A stretch of DNA of 64,000 nt from Helicobacter brantae. Lineage in GTDB: Bacteria; Campylobacterota; Campylobacteria; Campylobacterales; Helicobacteraceae. Numbering within the stretch: position 1 is the first letter of the stretch; each line of letters opens with the position of its first letter. The translations under genes were made by a program, and so were the position numbers. The stretch spans positions 1 through 64,000 of the forward strand of contig NZ_NXLV01000008.1 in NCBI RefSeq assembly GCF_003364205.1, given 5' to 3'. Shown one piece after another: positions 55,604-63,915 of this stretch. Below the pieces are notes generated by a model, which searched no databases, had not been told where the DNA came from, and was given only the letters and a program-made list of their open reading frames with translations.

Positions 55604-56311
55604 TTAGAAGAGGTGCTTGTAACCCAAAGTTGCTGTTACTGAGGGGATAGCAGAAGTTCCAAAACTCATTCCTAAAAGTGGGAGATAAACATTAAGGTCA
55701 ATAATCTCATTATTAAATTGAGTGTAAAAACCTGCTTTCAATTCTGAAAAAACTCCAAATCCCCCTAAATCCTTTGATCTTTTTGGCTGATATGGAATAT
55801 TCTTGGCAATACTAATGGCTGTCTTTAGCGAAAGTCCAAGATTCATTCCAAAACGATTATCTCCATTTTTTACAAAGTCAAACAACCCCTCAACAACATA
55901 ATAAAATGGGACTATATGATAAACATATCCACCCTGATAATCCTCTTTTTGTTTTCCTCCAAACTTCCCTAAATTATTGCCCCAATCAAATTTGACTCCA
56001 AAGGTGTGCCTAATCCCTACTTTCTCGTAATCATAGCGTTGAAAACCACCATTGATTGCAACGCTATAACCTAGAGTTGGAGCATTCTCTCCGACAAACA
56101 AGGGGTTGGTTGTGAAAAAATTATATCTTGCGTAAAGGTCGATTAACCCTGCTCCACCCTCGATTCCAAAGAAATGTTTTGTGCGTTTGGCTTTCTCAGC
56201 CTCAATCCTCTCAGCCTCAGCAATCTCTGCATCACTCATAAAAATCCTATCCATAAATCCTACGCTAAAGCCCTGCGTGATTAGCAATAGACATAAAAGA
56301 ATTTTTCTCAT
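55604..56311 (-). CDS. Outer-membrane protein (intact paralogue)
   Basis: A 235-residue barrel protein: signal peptide about 1-16, a charged Glu/Ala-rich stretch (SDAEIAEAERIEAEKAKR), then strands ending TLGYKHLF. FGIEGGAGLIDL, KVGIRHTFGVK and LFDFVKNGDNRFGM align with the frameshifted gene at 34298-34916 (FGVEGGVGAM, KVGMRHTLGF, MFDFVKNGDNHFGM). It appears to be a Helicobacter outer-membrane family of unknown function. It is preceded by AGGAGAATAA. Confidence 0.8.
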   Translation of the reverse strand: MRKILLCLLLITQGFSVGFMDRIFMSDAEIAEAERIEAEKAKRTKHFFGIEGGAGLIDLYARYNFFTTNPLFVGENAPTLGYSVAINGGFQRYDYEKVGIRHTFGVKFDWGNNLGKFGGKQKEDYQGGYVYHIVPFYYVVEGLFDFVKNGDNRFGMNLGLSLKTAISIAKNIPYQPKRSKDLGGFGVFSELKAGFYTQFNNEIIDLNVYLPLLGMSFGTSAIPSVTATLGYKHLF

Positions 56312-56450
56312 TTATTCTCCTATCAATACTTTCTTGCATTTTTATAAAGTTTATTACTTATTATACTCCTATTTTTTAGATTCTCAAAAAGTAATTTTTT
56401 TGCATAGCAAAAGGATAGAGAGCAAGAATCTACCCTGCTCTCAAAGAGGC

Positions 56451-56741
56451 TCAAAGAGTGATGATAAGCTTTTTCATACCGATTGCTTTTGCGTATGCCA
56501 CAAGTGTGGAGAGAGTGCAATTTTCATATCCCACACTCTCAAATCTCGCAATAGCACTTTGCCTAACTCCCATTTTTTGGGCGATTTCCTCTTGCGTTAG
56601 TTTTGCACTTCTTCTTTTCTCAATCAACATTCTCTGCAACTCCCAAAACGGAGATTGTTCCTTATATGCCCTCTCCACTTCAGCATTTTTAAGCATCTCT
56701 TCTTTATCAAATTTAATCGGTTTTACCATTGCTTCTTTCAT
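56451..56741 (-). CDS. higA: HigA-like XRE-family antitoxin
   Basis: A 96-residue DNA-binding protein with an N-terminal segment (EEMLKNAEVERAYKEQ) and a helix-turn-helix domain, LTQEEIAQKMGVRQSAIARFESVGYENCTLSTLVAYAKA (about residues 48-85; quoted in part: LTQEEIAQKMGVRQSAIARF). The pattern matches HigA antitoxins encoded after HigB. Its ATG overlaps the stop of the degraded higB reading frame as ATGA. It probably still represses its own promoter, by analogy with the family. Confidence 0.85.
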   Translation of the reverse strand: MKEAMVKPIKFDKEEMLKNAEVERAYKEQSPFWELQRMLIEKRRSAKLTQEEIAQKMGVRQSAIARFESVGYENCTLSTLVAYAKAIGMKKLIITL

Positions 56742-56914
56742 CTTTGCTCCTTTTGATTAGATACAAGCTGTTTGTAGAGTCTGATTGCTTTTTGAAGCTC
56801 TTGCTTGGGTGTCTTGTGTGTTTTTTTAGTAAAAATATGCAATAAGACAATATCTCTATCATAATAAGCCAAAAAATCTTCTCTAAGTCTCTCATTGACA
56901 AAATATCATTCCAC
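56738..56914 (-). pseudogene. higB: Remnant of HigB toxin
   Basis: Fifty-five codons (56741-56905) ending one base into higA read YFVNERLREDFLAYYDRDIV then LLHIFTKKTHKTPKQELQKA, a clear C-terminal half of a HigB/RelE-type toxin. AGGAGG (56921-56926) and a GTG (56912-56914) precede it in frame, but the third codon is TGA (56906-56908). The usual first 50 residues of HigB are missing. The toxin thus looks truncated and interrupted while the antitoxin is intact. A different-frame short ORF across the same bases is not the gene. Confidence 0.75.
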
Positions 56915-57026
56915 AATCTGCCTCCTAATAAAAATTATAAAATAATTGTTATAATCTAAGCCTTTATGCAATGTCTTAATTATGTCTCCATAGGAGATAA
57001 ATCACAAATAAAAGCAACGCTTTTCT

Positions 57027-57040
57027 AAGATATTTTCCAC
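57027..57040 (+). repeat. 14-bp direct repeat, left copy
   Basis: AAGATATTTTCCAC, exactly repeated at 58513-58526. The two copies bracket the three unknown genes at 57150-58497. Confidence 0.55.
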
Positions 57041-57149
57041 CCTATCACTAAAACCAAGCTCTATATTTTCAAAACCTATCATTTCATTAAGTTTTTGGAA
57101 AGCTAAAAGATTTTTGTATTAGAATTGTAGAGATATTGAGGAGGGAAAA

Positions 57150-57566
57150 ATGGAGATTTTATATTTTTTCTTATTTTGTATCGCACTGATTACTCCTGCC
57201 CTCTTAGTCTTCTATGATGTGTGTTTTCCAAAATTTTCTCTCAAAATCTTGAGAGAGAAAATCTTTCTAAAGCTTGGGATACTAGGGGTTTATGCTTACC
57301 CTCTATCTCCTTATTGTTTAAGCCTGATTCTTTTGACTATGATTTTTCTCATACAATCTAGACAAAAATCTCCATACGATATTTTGTGCGTTGTTATTGT
57401 GTATATTGTCTGTGGTTTATCTTTGATGTTTTTTGAATTTGAGGGAGAAAACAAAGTGATGCCATTGCTCTTGCTCTTTATTTTTGCTCTCTGTGTTGGT
57501 TTGACACTCATTGTCTTGTATGTCTTGCATTTTTTGAAGATTTGCAAAAAAGCAGAGCGGGATTGA
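57150..57566 (+). CDS. Small multi-pass membrane protein of unknown function
   Basis: A 138-residue protein with about four hydrophobic helices (for example ILYFFLFCIALITPALLVFY, CLSLILLTMIFLIQ, ILCVVIVYIVCGLSLMFF, and MPLLLLFIFALCVGLTLIVL). GAGGAGGG precedes the ATG. No family is recognised. It is the first of three unknown genes bracketed by a short direct repeat and lies next to a decayed toxin-antitoxin locus, suggesting accessory DNA. Confidence 0.65.
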   Translation: MEILYFFLFCIALITPALLVFYDVCFPKFSLKILREKIFLKLGILGVYAYPLSPYCLSLILLTMIFLIQSRQKSPYDILCVVIVYIVCGLSLMFFEFEGENKVMPLLLLFIFALCVGLTLIVLYVLHFLKICKKAERD

Positions 57567-57625
57567 GATTTTATATAATGGGTGCAAGATTTGATAATAA
57601 TCCCATATGCCATTTGGAGCAATAA

Positions 57626-58039
57626 ATGAAAAAGCCAAAAACACTTTTCTCTATCCATAGAAGTGGCTATATGCTAAGACTTGATTTCAAAGATGATAAG
57701 CAAAACATTCAATCCCTGCATATTCAATCTCATTGGAGATTTATAAAGCAAGGTGAGATTTTTGTAGGTTCGTTTGATTTCTCTAGACTCTTTGATGAGG
57801 ACAAGAAAGACAAATGGGGAAATACTTTGGCAGATATTTTTTTGCAAGAGCTAGAAAGCTCTCTTCCTCTCAATGTTTCTAGTATCAAACTTGGAGTGTT
57901 TGGGGATATACAAATCGTGCTTGATGATAAACTAGTGTTTGAGTGCTTTATCGATACTTCTAGCAAAACCCTTGAGTGCTATAGGTGGATTGATGCTTCT
58001 TTTAATCCACCCAAACACATAGTATTTAATGAGGAATAA
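57626..58039 (+). CDS. Unknown cytosolic protein with FIDT motif (member 1 of pair)
   Basis: A 137-residue protein without signal peptide or membrane segment. It alternates beta strands: SGYMLRLDF near the start, IFVGSFDFSRLF in the middle, and LVFECFIDTSSKTLECYRW at the end. The following gene has the same layout, including LEVFIDTRERSENWRLSD. This beta layout, with an acidic-bulky strand repeated twice, resembles small immunity-type proteins (DUF6188-like), but that is only a visual impression. The gap to the next gene is 2 bp. Confidence 0.6.
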   Translation: MKKPKTLFSIHRSGYMLRLDFKDDKQNIQSLHIQSHWRFIKQGEIFVGSFDFSRLFDEDKKDKWGNTLADIFLQELESSLPLNVSSIKLGVFGDIQIVLDDKLVFECFIDTSSKTLECYRWIDASFNPPKHIVFNEE

Positions 58040-58041
58040 AA

Positions 58042-58497
58042 ATGCTTGAGAGTATTGTGGGATTGAGAGTTCAAGAGATTTATATATACAAAGGTATTCT
58101 TTGTTTGTCTTTGGGTGAGTGTATTGATTCAAAAGCCAAAGTCTATCGATTTGATTTGGAGATTCAATCACCATTTCGATTCACTCAAGGGGACAGAATC
58201 ATTTTTGGCTCATATGAGGGGCTTTGGGTGGAAGAAGAGCGTGAGATAGAAATCAAAGCAATGAGGGTTATAAAAGCAGATGCTAAAGATTTGGGTGATT
58301 TGAGGGTTGAGTTTGAGGAGGGGGTGGTTTTGGAAGTTTTCATCGATACTAGAGAGAGAAGTGAGAATTGGAGACTTTCGGATAATTTAAAAGATTTGCA
58401 AGAAGACATTGTATTTAATCAAAAAGAAGAATTTTTTGCACAAAAAGCCCAAAAGTATAAGATGATTGAGAAGTTTTTGATTAGAAATGCGTATTAA
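58042..58497 (+). CDS. Unknown cytosolic protein with FIDT motif (member 2 of pair)
   Basis: A 151-residue protein that pairs with the previous gene. It begins LESIVGLRVQEIYIYKGIL, has PFRFTQGDRIIFGSYEG in the middle and VVLEVFIDTRERSENWRLSD near the end, followed by a charged helical tail (EFFAQKAQKYKMIEKFL). The two proteins look like diverged tandem duplicates. No catalytic motif is apparent. A G/C-rich hairpin (58531-58547) lies after the gene. Confidence 0.6.
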   Translation: MLESIVGLRVQEIYIYKGILCLSLGECIDSKAKVYRFDLEIQSPFRFTQGDRIIFGSYEGLWVEEEREIEIKAMRVIKADAKDLGDLRVEFEEGVVLEVFIDTRERSENWRLSDNLKDLQEDIVFNQKEEFFAQKAQKYKMIEKFLIRNAY

Positions 58498-58512
58498 AAG
58501 GTTGAGGATAAG

Positions 58513-58526
58513 AAGATATTTTCCAC
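58513..58526 (+). repeat. 14-bp direct repeat, right copy
   Basis: Second copy of AAGATATTTTCCAC, just beyond the last unknown gene. Confidence 0.55.
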
Positions 58527-58530
58527 AATA

Positions 58531-58547
58531 GGGACTCCGAAAGTCCC
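58531..58547. terminator. Hairpin between convergent genes
   Basis: GGGACT (58531-58536) pairs with AGTCCC (58542-58547). It lies between the FIDT pair and convergent bcp, so it could end transcription from the left, though no T-run follows directly. Confidence 0.4.
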
Positions 58548-58616
58548 CGCTTTGATTGAGATGATATGGCATTTTTGACAAATATGCTTCTCTCTTAAAC
58601 CCCCTACTTAAACCCC

Positions 58617-59081
58617 TTAAAGACTTTTTACAAACTCTAGCACCTTTTCTGCGTGTCCTTTGGCTTTGACATTGTAGAAAGTTTGGAGGATTTTGCCCTC
58701 TTTGGAGATGACAAAAGTAGAGCGAATGATTCCCTGCACTTCTTTGCCATACATTTTTTTCACTCCATACGCTCCATAACTTGCACTCACGCTTCTGCTT
58801 GGATCGCTCAAAAGCATTAGTTTTAGCCCCTTAGCTTCTATAAATCTTTTGTGGCTTTGGATACTATCAGGACTGACTCCCACCACATTTGCCCCCAAAG
58901 ATTGAAACTCCCCTAGCAAAGAAGTAAAATCTTGGGCTTCAAGAGAACACCCACTTGTATTGTCTTTGGGGTAAAAATACAGCACCAAAACTTTTCCCAA
59001 AATATCTTGCAATCGCACTTCTACGCCATCTTGGTTTTGGAGTGCAAAACTTGGGGCAATATCATTGATTTCTAAGCACAT
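58617..59081 (-). CDS. bcp: Thioredoxin-dependent peroxiredoxin BCP
   Basis: Reduces peroxides with thioredoxin, in the cytoplasm. The 154 residues follow the BCP pattern: DIAPSFALQNQDG, VLYFYPKDNTSGCSLEAQDF with the peroxidatic Cys, and GVSPDSIQSHKRFIEAKGL (in part). The second cysteine that E. coli BCP uses five residues later is missing here, so it may work as a one-cysteine form or use another partner. It overlaps lpxK by 10 bp. Confidence 0.93.
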   Translation of the reverse strand: MCLEINDIAPSFALQNQDGVEVRLQDILGKVLVLYFYPKDNTSGCSLEAQDFTSLLGEFQSLGANVVGVSPDSIQSHKRFIEAKGLKLMLLSDPSRSVSASYGAYGVKKMYGKEVQGIIRSTFVISKEGKILQTFYNVKAKGHAEKVLEFVKSL

Positions 59082-59986
59082 TGATTCTCCTTGATATAGT
59101 TTTTTATCTTCTCAATTATCCTCTCATCTACCCTAAGCTTCAAGCTCAAAAGTGAGAGGGGCAAAGAGGTATGCTCAAGCTTGACATAGTCTTTAGAGGT
59201 TACAAGCAAACTTGTTGCATTATGCTCTTGCATTTTTCTCTCTAGCTCCCCAATATCAAAGCTAGAGTGATCAGGATAATACACTCTCCCCACCACTTGG
59301 GGCAAAAACTCATTCAATCTCATTGGATTGGCAATAGCAGTGATGAGAAGCATTCGCTCACTCTCATTCTCCACTCCCACCACTCTTGTATAATCCACCC
59401 CTTCTTTGATGATGTAATCTGCCTCGCTGTAACTTTTGCTCCACTCTCGATACATTCCACTAGGCAAACAAAAGGGATAATAAGGCTCTAGTTTTGGGCG
59501 TAATACAAGATTGAGTTTTTTGTAATTAAACCTAAACCCATCATCTAGCAACACCACATCACAGCCCATTTCTTTGGCTTTGAGGATTGCATCTTTTCTC
59601 TTCTTGCAGACAATCACACTTGCATTCTTGCAACTCTTAGCGATAAGATAAGGCTCATCTCCTGCATCTTCTTGAGAGCATAGAAGTTTGCCAAACTCTG
59701 AAACCACGACTAGCCCTTTGCTTTTGCGTTTATACCCTCTTGAAACTACACCGATTTTGAGATGAGGCAAGGAGTGGGCGATATGGATAAGAAATGGGGT
59801 TTTGCCACTTCCACCTACAACAAGATTGCCGATAGAGATGATAGGGATTCCAAAATCAATGTTAGAAGAAAGCTTCCTTTTGAAATAAGAGATGAAGCAG
59901 TAAAAATAAGAGAGTGGGAGCAGAAGAAATATCAGAATCTTCTGCCACCAAAGGGGTTGATAAAAATAATGATCAATCAATCTCAA
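59072..59986 (-). CDS. lpxK: Tetraacyldisaccharide 4'-kinase LpxK
   Basis: Phosphorylates lipid A precursor at the 4' position. The 304 residues begin with a membrane-associated helix (WWQKILIFLLLPLSYFYCFI) and contain the P-loop SIGNLVVGGSGKTPFLIHIA (in part: VGGSGKTPFLIHIA, about 56-69) and DVVLLDDGFRF. It lies on the same strand as an aminotransferase and nadE, an order close to the lpxK-nadE region of H. pylori. Confidence 0.93.
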   Translation of the reverse strand: MRLIDHYFYQPLWWQKILIFLLLPLSYFYCFISYFKRKLSSNIDFGIPIISIGNLVVGGSGKTPFLIHIAHSLPHLKIGVVSRGYKRKSKGLVVVSEFGKLLCSQEDAGDEPYLIAKSCKNASVIVCKKRKDAILKAKEMGCDVVLLDDGFRFNYKKLNLVLRPKLEPYYPFCLPSGMYREWSKSYSEADYIIKEGVDYTRVVGVENESERMLLITAIANPMRLNEFLPQVVGRVYYPDHSSFDIGELERKMQEHNATSLLVTSKDYVKLEHTSLPLSLLSLKLRVDERIIEKIKNYIKENQCA

Positions 59987-61153
59987 TTAGTCAATCTCTT
60001 CTTTTAAGATTTTTTTGAGTGTATCAATCACATATTTTACATCTTCATCGCTCATTCCTGCATAGATTGGCAATGACAATACTTCTTGATAGACTTGGAA
60101 AGCATTGGGGAATTGCATTACTTTGAGCTGGAACTTGTTTTTGTAGTAGCTTAAGAGATTGATAGGAATGAAGTGCAATGCAGTTTCAATCCCTGCCTCT
60201 TTGAGAAGTGCTGAGATTTTATCTCTACTCTTTTTGAGTCTGACGATAAAGAGAGTGTAGATATTGCTCTCATCTTCAAGTGGGAGTCTGATTCCATTGA
60301 CATCACTCAATCCCTCACGATAGAGTTTTGCAATCTCTCTTCTTCGCTCTTTGTGAGATTCGATGCGTTCTGCAAGGGCTAATGCCAATCGCCCTGAAAT
60401 CATAGACATTGTATGATCCAAGCTCATATCAACCACATCATAGAAAAGCCCATTATTGACTTCTCGGATTTCAGAGTAGTATCGGAAAGTAATACACTTT
60501 TGGGCATACTCATCATTGTTTGTAAAGAGCATACCTGCATTAAATAGCTTAGTTTTTGTCCCCAAAAAGTGAGAAGCGATAGCAAAATCAGCTCTTGGAT
60601 CTTTCCCTACATAATCCCCATTTTTGTATTTCAAGCCTACTGCATAACTTGCATCTTCAATCAATCCAACTTTGTATTTTTCTTTGAGCTTATAGAATGG
60701 TTCCATATCTGTGAGTGCCCCACCGATATGAGAAACAATCATCGCTTTGATTCTGTGCTTGTCTTTATTGACTAAAAGCTCATCAACCTTTTCAGGAAGC
60801 ATTGCAAGAGTATTGGGATCAATATCTACAAATACAGGCTCTGCATCAAAATATCGAATACACTCAGGCACAAAAGGATGACAATAAACAGAACAAATCA
60901 CGCGATGATTTCTTTTGATTTCCAATGTTTGCAAAGCAACAAGCAAAGCAGAAATCTCGGAATTTACAGCAATAGAGTGTTTAATCTTTGTAAGCTCACT
61001 AGCTTTTTTCTCAAGCATTTCTACGTGATTGGGAAGATGATCAAAAGACACACCTCTTTTCTTGCCCAAAACTGAATGCCCTACTATTGTCTCCTCTACA
61101 CCTTTTAAATCCTCTTCTTGAAAGCCATACAAAAAGAATGGTAACTTATTCAT
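59987..61153 (-). CDS. DegT/DnrJ/EryC1/StrS-family aminotransferase
   Basis: PLP-dependent sugar aminotransferase-like enzyme of 388 residues. The family pattern is evident: HSIAVNSEISALLVALQTL, EPVFVDIDPNTLAML, GLIEDASYAVGLKYK, and the region around FLGTKTKLFNAGMLFTNND (in part: GTKTKLFNAGML) where the PLP lysine should lie. Related enzymes make amino sugars for flagellin glycosylation or surface polysaccharide; the product is not determined. Its start overlaps the end of nadE by 4 bp. Confidence 0.85.
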   Translation of the reverse strand: MNKLPFFLYGFQEEDLKGVEETIVGHSVLGKKRGVSFDHLPNHVEMLEKKASELTKIKHSIAVNSEISALLVALQTLEIKRNHRVICSVYCHPFVPECIRYFDAEPVFVDIDPNTLAMLPEKVDELLVNKDKHRIKAMIVSHIGGALTDMEPFYKLKEKYKVGLIEDASYAVGLKYKNGDYVGKDPRADFAIASHFLGTKTKLFNAGMLFTNNDEYAQKCITFRYYSEIREVNNGLFYDVVDMSLDHTMSMISGRLALALAERIESHKERRREIAKLYREGLSDVNGIRLPLEDESNIYTLFIVRLKKSRDKISALLKEAGIETALHFIPINLLSYYKNKFQLKVMQFPNAFQVYQEVLSLPIYAGMSDEDVKYVIDTLKKILKEEID

Positions 61154-61929
61154 AATTTCTCCTTTGCACTTGGATTAAACACTGCTGGATGACAAAGTTT
61201 AAACCGATTTTTCTGAATTCTTCGCAAAACACTTTCTATAATGTCTTTAGAATATTCAGTTTCTATCATATCAAAAACTAACGATAAATTATCAAAAACT
61301 AAATCTTTTTCTAAAATTTTTTTCAAAATTTTATCAATTTCTTGATAATTTAAACCTAACTCCTCTTCATCGGTTTGTCCCTCATATAAATCTGCACTTG
61401 GCTTTTTATCTATGATTTTTTGAGGAATATCTAAAACCTTTGCAAATTCAAATAAATCACTCTTATAAATCTCTCCAATCGGATTGATTGCACACGCCAA
61501 ATCTCCATAAATCGTCCCATAGCCTAGCATTCTCTCGCTCTTATTGCTCGTGCCAATCACCAAAGAGCTATCTTTTTGGGCGATATCATATAAAATCGTC
61601 ATTCTTAATCTAGCACAAAAGTTTCCATACCTTATCCGATCCATTTTCTCATATTTGGAGAAGATTTTTTCATATTCTTCTAGCTTGACAATCTCATAAG
61701 GAATCTTCAAAATTTCTACAATCTCTAATGCATCATCAAAATTTTGCTTTGAGCTTTTTGATGAGGGTATCAACACAGCTTTTGCCCCCTCTCCAAAGGC
61801 TTCTTGGCACAAATAAGCCACAACAGCACTATCCAAACCACCACTTAACCCAAAAACAACCCTCTCAAAACCCCTGCATTCAACTTCTTTTTTAAGAAAA
61901 TCAATCATTGCCTTTTTTAGCTCTGTCAT
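61150..61929 (-). CDS. nadE: Ammonia-dependent NAD+ synthetase
   Basis: Converts nicotinic acid adenine dinucleotide to NAD+. The 259 residues have the PP-loop GLSGGLDSAVVAYLC (about residues 28-42), VIGTSNKSERMLGYGT and KPSADLYEGQTDEEELG. The absence of a glutaminase domain means it uses free ammonia, fitting its short length. It is upstream of the aminotransferase gene and lpxK. Confidence 0.96.
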   Translation of the reverse strand: MTELKKAMIDFLKKEVECRGFERVVFGLSGGLDSAVVAYLCQEAFGEGAKAVLIPSSKSSKQNFDDALEIVEILKIPYEIVKLEEYEKIFSKYEKMDRIRYGNFCARLRMTILYDIAQKDSSLVIGTSNKSERMLGYGTIYGDLACAINPIGEIYKSDLFEFAKVLDIPQKIIDKKPSADLYEGQTDEEELGLNYQEIDKILKKILEKDLVFDNLSLVFDMIETEYSKDIIESVLRRIQKNRFKLCHPAVFNPSAKEKL

Positions 61930-62153
61930 CTTGTATCCTAACCTTAAATTTCACTCTTTTTATATATGTTTAAGAAAATCATATTTAAAGCAATTATATT
62001 CAAAAAGCAACACAAGAGGATAAGTTTTCTCAAAATTGTTACATTTTCAAGAATATAAAGCAATTTTTGGGGGTTTTTTTGCTAAAATCCTAAGTTTTGT
62101 TTTGTCCCACAACACAAGCAAAAATCAAGCAAAATACACTACAAGGAGTAACG

Positions 62154-62672
62154 ATGTCAGACAACAAAAGACGCGACTTTATCGGAATGGCTCTTGGTGG
62201 TGGTGCTGCTATTGGTGCCACTGCTACGCTCATTGCGATGAAAAAAACTTGGGATCCACTTCCAAGCGTTGTTTCAGCAGGTTTTACAACCGTTGATATT
62301 TCTGCTCTCAAAGAGGGAGAATTGATGACAATTGAGTGGAGAAAAAAGCCTGTTTATATCCTAAGAATGGCAAAAAACGATCCTGATGCACAAAAGTATC
62401 TTGGAAAAAGAAACTTCAAAATCGGTGATTCAATCTATACCGTGGGAGTGCAAGTCTGCACACACCTTGGATGTATTCCTAGTTATGATGGAGAGAAAAG
62501 AGAGTTTATCTGTGCGTGTCATGGAGGGAAATTCAACTCTTCAGGTATCAATGAGCCCGGAACTCCTCCTCCCACTCCAATGACAATCCCACCTTTTAAA
62601 ATCACTGATGGTGGAAAGAAACTTATTTTTGGTGAAGCTGGTGAAGAATACAATCAGCTCATAAAAGCATAA
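62154..62672 (+). CDS. petA: Ubiquinol/menaquinol-cytochrome c reductase Rieske protein
   Basis: Iron-sulphur subunit of the bc1 complex. The start ATG 62154 follows AAGGAG; an earlier in-frame ATG at 62097 is not plausible because it lies ahead of the ribosome site. The 172 residues begin with a twin-arginine signal (KRRDFIGMALGGGAAIGA) and hold the 2Fe-2S ligands CTHLGC and CACHGG (about residues 101-126). The expected transmembrane anchor is the uncleaved N-terminal helix. First of petABC. Confidence 0.96.
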   Translation: MSDNKRRDFIGMALGGGAAIGATATLIAMKKTWDPLPSVVSAGFTTVDISALKEGELMTIEWRKKPVYILRMAKNDPDAQKYLGKRNFKIGDSIYTVGVQVCTHLGCIPSYDGEKREFICACHGGKFNSSGINEPGTPPPTPMTIPPFKITDGGKKLIFGEAGEEYNQLIKA

Positions 62673-62682
62673 GGAGGAAAAA

Positions 62683-63915
62683 ATGGCTGAAATCAGAAAA
62701 GCAAATGGTTTTATCGATTGGCTTGATCAAAGAATCGCCATTAAGACTTTGACAAAAGTTTTGATGACTGAATATTGGATTCCCAAAAACATCAATTTCC
62801 TTTGGGCAATGGGTGTTGTATTGCTTGTGCTTTTTGGGATGCTCTTTGTTTCTGGACTTTTCTTGCTTATGTATTATAAGCCTGATGTCAATCTTGCATT
62901 TGATAGTGTCAATTATACGATTATGACTGAAGTGGCTTATGGGTGGCTATGGAGAAATATCCACGCTGTAAGTGCAAGTATGGTTTTCCTCATCATCTAT
63001 ATCCATATGTTTGTAGGGATTTATTATGGTTCTTATAAGCGTGGCAGAGAGATGATTTGGATTAGTGGTATGCTTCTTTTTGTGCTTTTCTCAGCAGAGG
63101 CTTTCAGTGGTTATATGCTCCCTTGGGGACAAATGAGCTATTGGGCGGCTGTTGTTATCACAAATCTCTTTGGTGGTATCCCTTTCATCGGTCCTGATGT
63201 GGTTGAGTGGGTTAGAGGAGATTATAGCGTTGCTGATGCGACATTGACAAGATTTTTTATGCTTCATGTTTGCTTGCTTCCTATCCTCATCATTGCTGTA
63301 ATTGCAATGCACTTCTACACTCTTAGAATCCCTCACGTCAATAACGAAACTGGAGAGCATATTGATTTTGATGCTGAAGCAAAAAAATATCTTGAAGGTA
63401 AGAAAAAAGAGTCAAAAGTTATCCCTTTTTGGCCAGTATTCCTTTCAAAAGATATTTTTGTCGTGTTTGTCTTCTTGACAATCTTCTTCTTCTTGGCGTG
63501 TTTCAACTTCAACTTTGCACTCGATCCTATCAACTTCGATCCTGCAAACAATCTCAAAACTCCACCACACATCTATCCTGAGTGGTATTTCTTGTGGAGC
63601 TATGAAGTATTGAGAGGATTCTTCTTTAGCAGTGATTTTGGACTTGCTATGTTTGGATTGGCAAACGTGATTTTCTTTGCATTACCTTTCCTTGATAGAA
63701 GCCCTGTGGTTGCACCTGCTCACAAACGCCCTGCATTCTTGGTGTGGTTTATCGTATTGCTTGTTGATATGATTGTTTTGACAATCTTTGGAAAGCTTCC
63801 ACCAGATATGGGAATCAACAAATGGATTGGTCTTGTTGCTTCAACAATTTTTATTAGTTTATTCATCATCCTTCCATTTATTACAAAAAATGAAAAAGTA
63901 GGAGGATCTCACTAA
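62683..63915 (+). CDS. petB: bc1 complex cytochrome b
   Basis: Membrane subunit oxidising menaquinol. The 410 residues contain the haem-binding helices (RNIHAVSASMVFLIIYIHMF, in part: HAVSASMVFLIIYIHM) and FMLHVCLLPILIIAVIAMHF, and the PEWYFLWSYEVLRG Qo-site motif (about residues 298-311). AGGAGG is before the ATG. The stop shares a base with the next start (TAATG). Confidence 0.97.
   Translation: MAEIRKANGFIDWLDQRIAIKTLTKVLMTEYWIPKNINFLWAMGVVLLVLFGMLFVSGLFLLMYYKPDVNLAFDSVNYTIMTEVAYGWLWRNIHAVSASMVFLIIYIHMFVGIYYGSYKRGREMIWISGMLLFVLFSAEAFSGYMLPWGQMSYWAAVVITNLFGGIPFIGPDVVEWVRGDYSVADATLTRFFMLHVCLLPILIIAVIAMHFYTLRIPHVNNETGEHIDFDAEAKKYLEGKKKESKVIPFWPVFLSKDIFVVFVFLTIFFFLACFNFNFALDPINFDPANNLKTPPHIYPEWYFLWSYEVLRGFFFSSDFGLAMFGLANVIFFALPFLDRSPVVAPAHKRPAFLVWFIVLLVDMIVLTIFGKLPPDMGINKWIGLVASTIFISLFIILPFITKNEKVGGSH

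Noticed and set aside
57311-57658. Minus-strand frames opposite the membrane protein at 57150
   Set aside because: Antisense shadows without ribosome sites.
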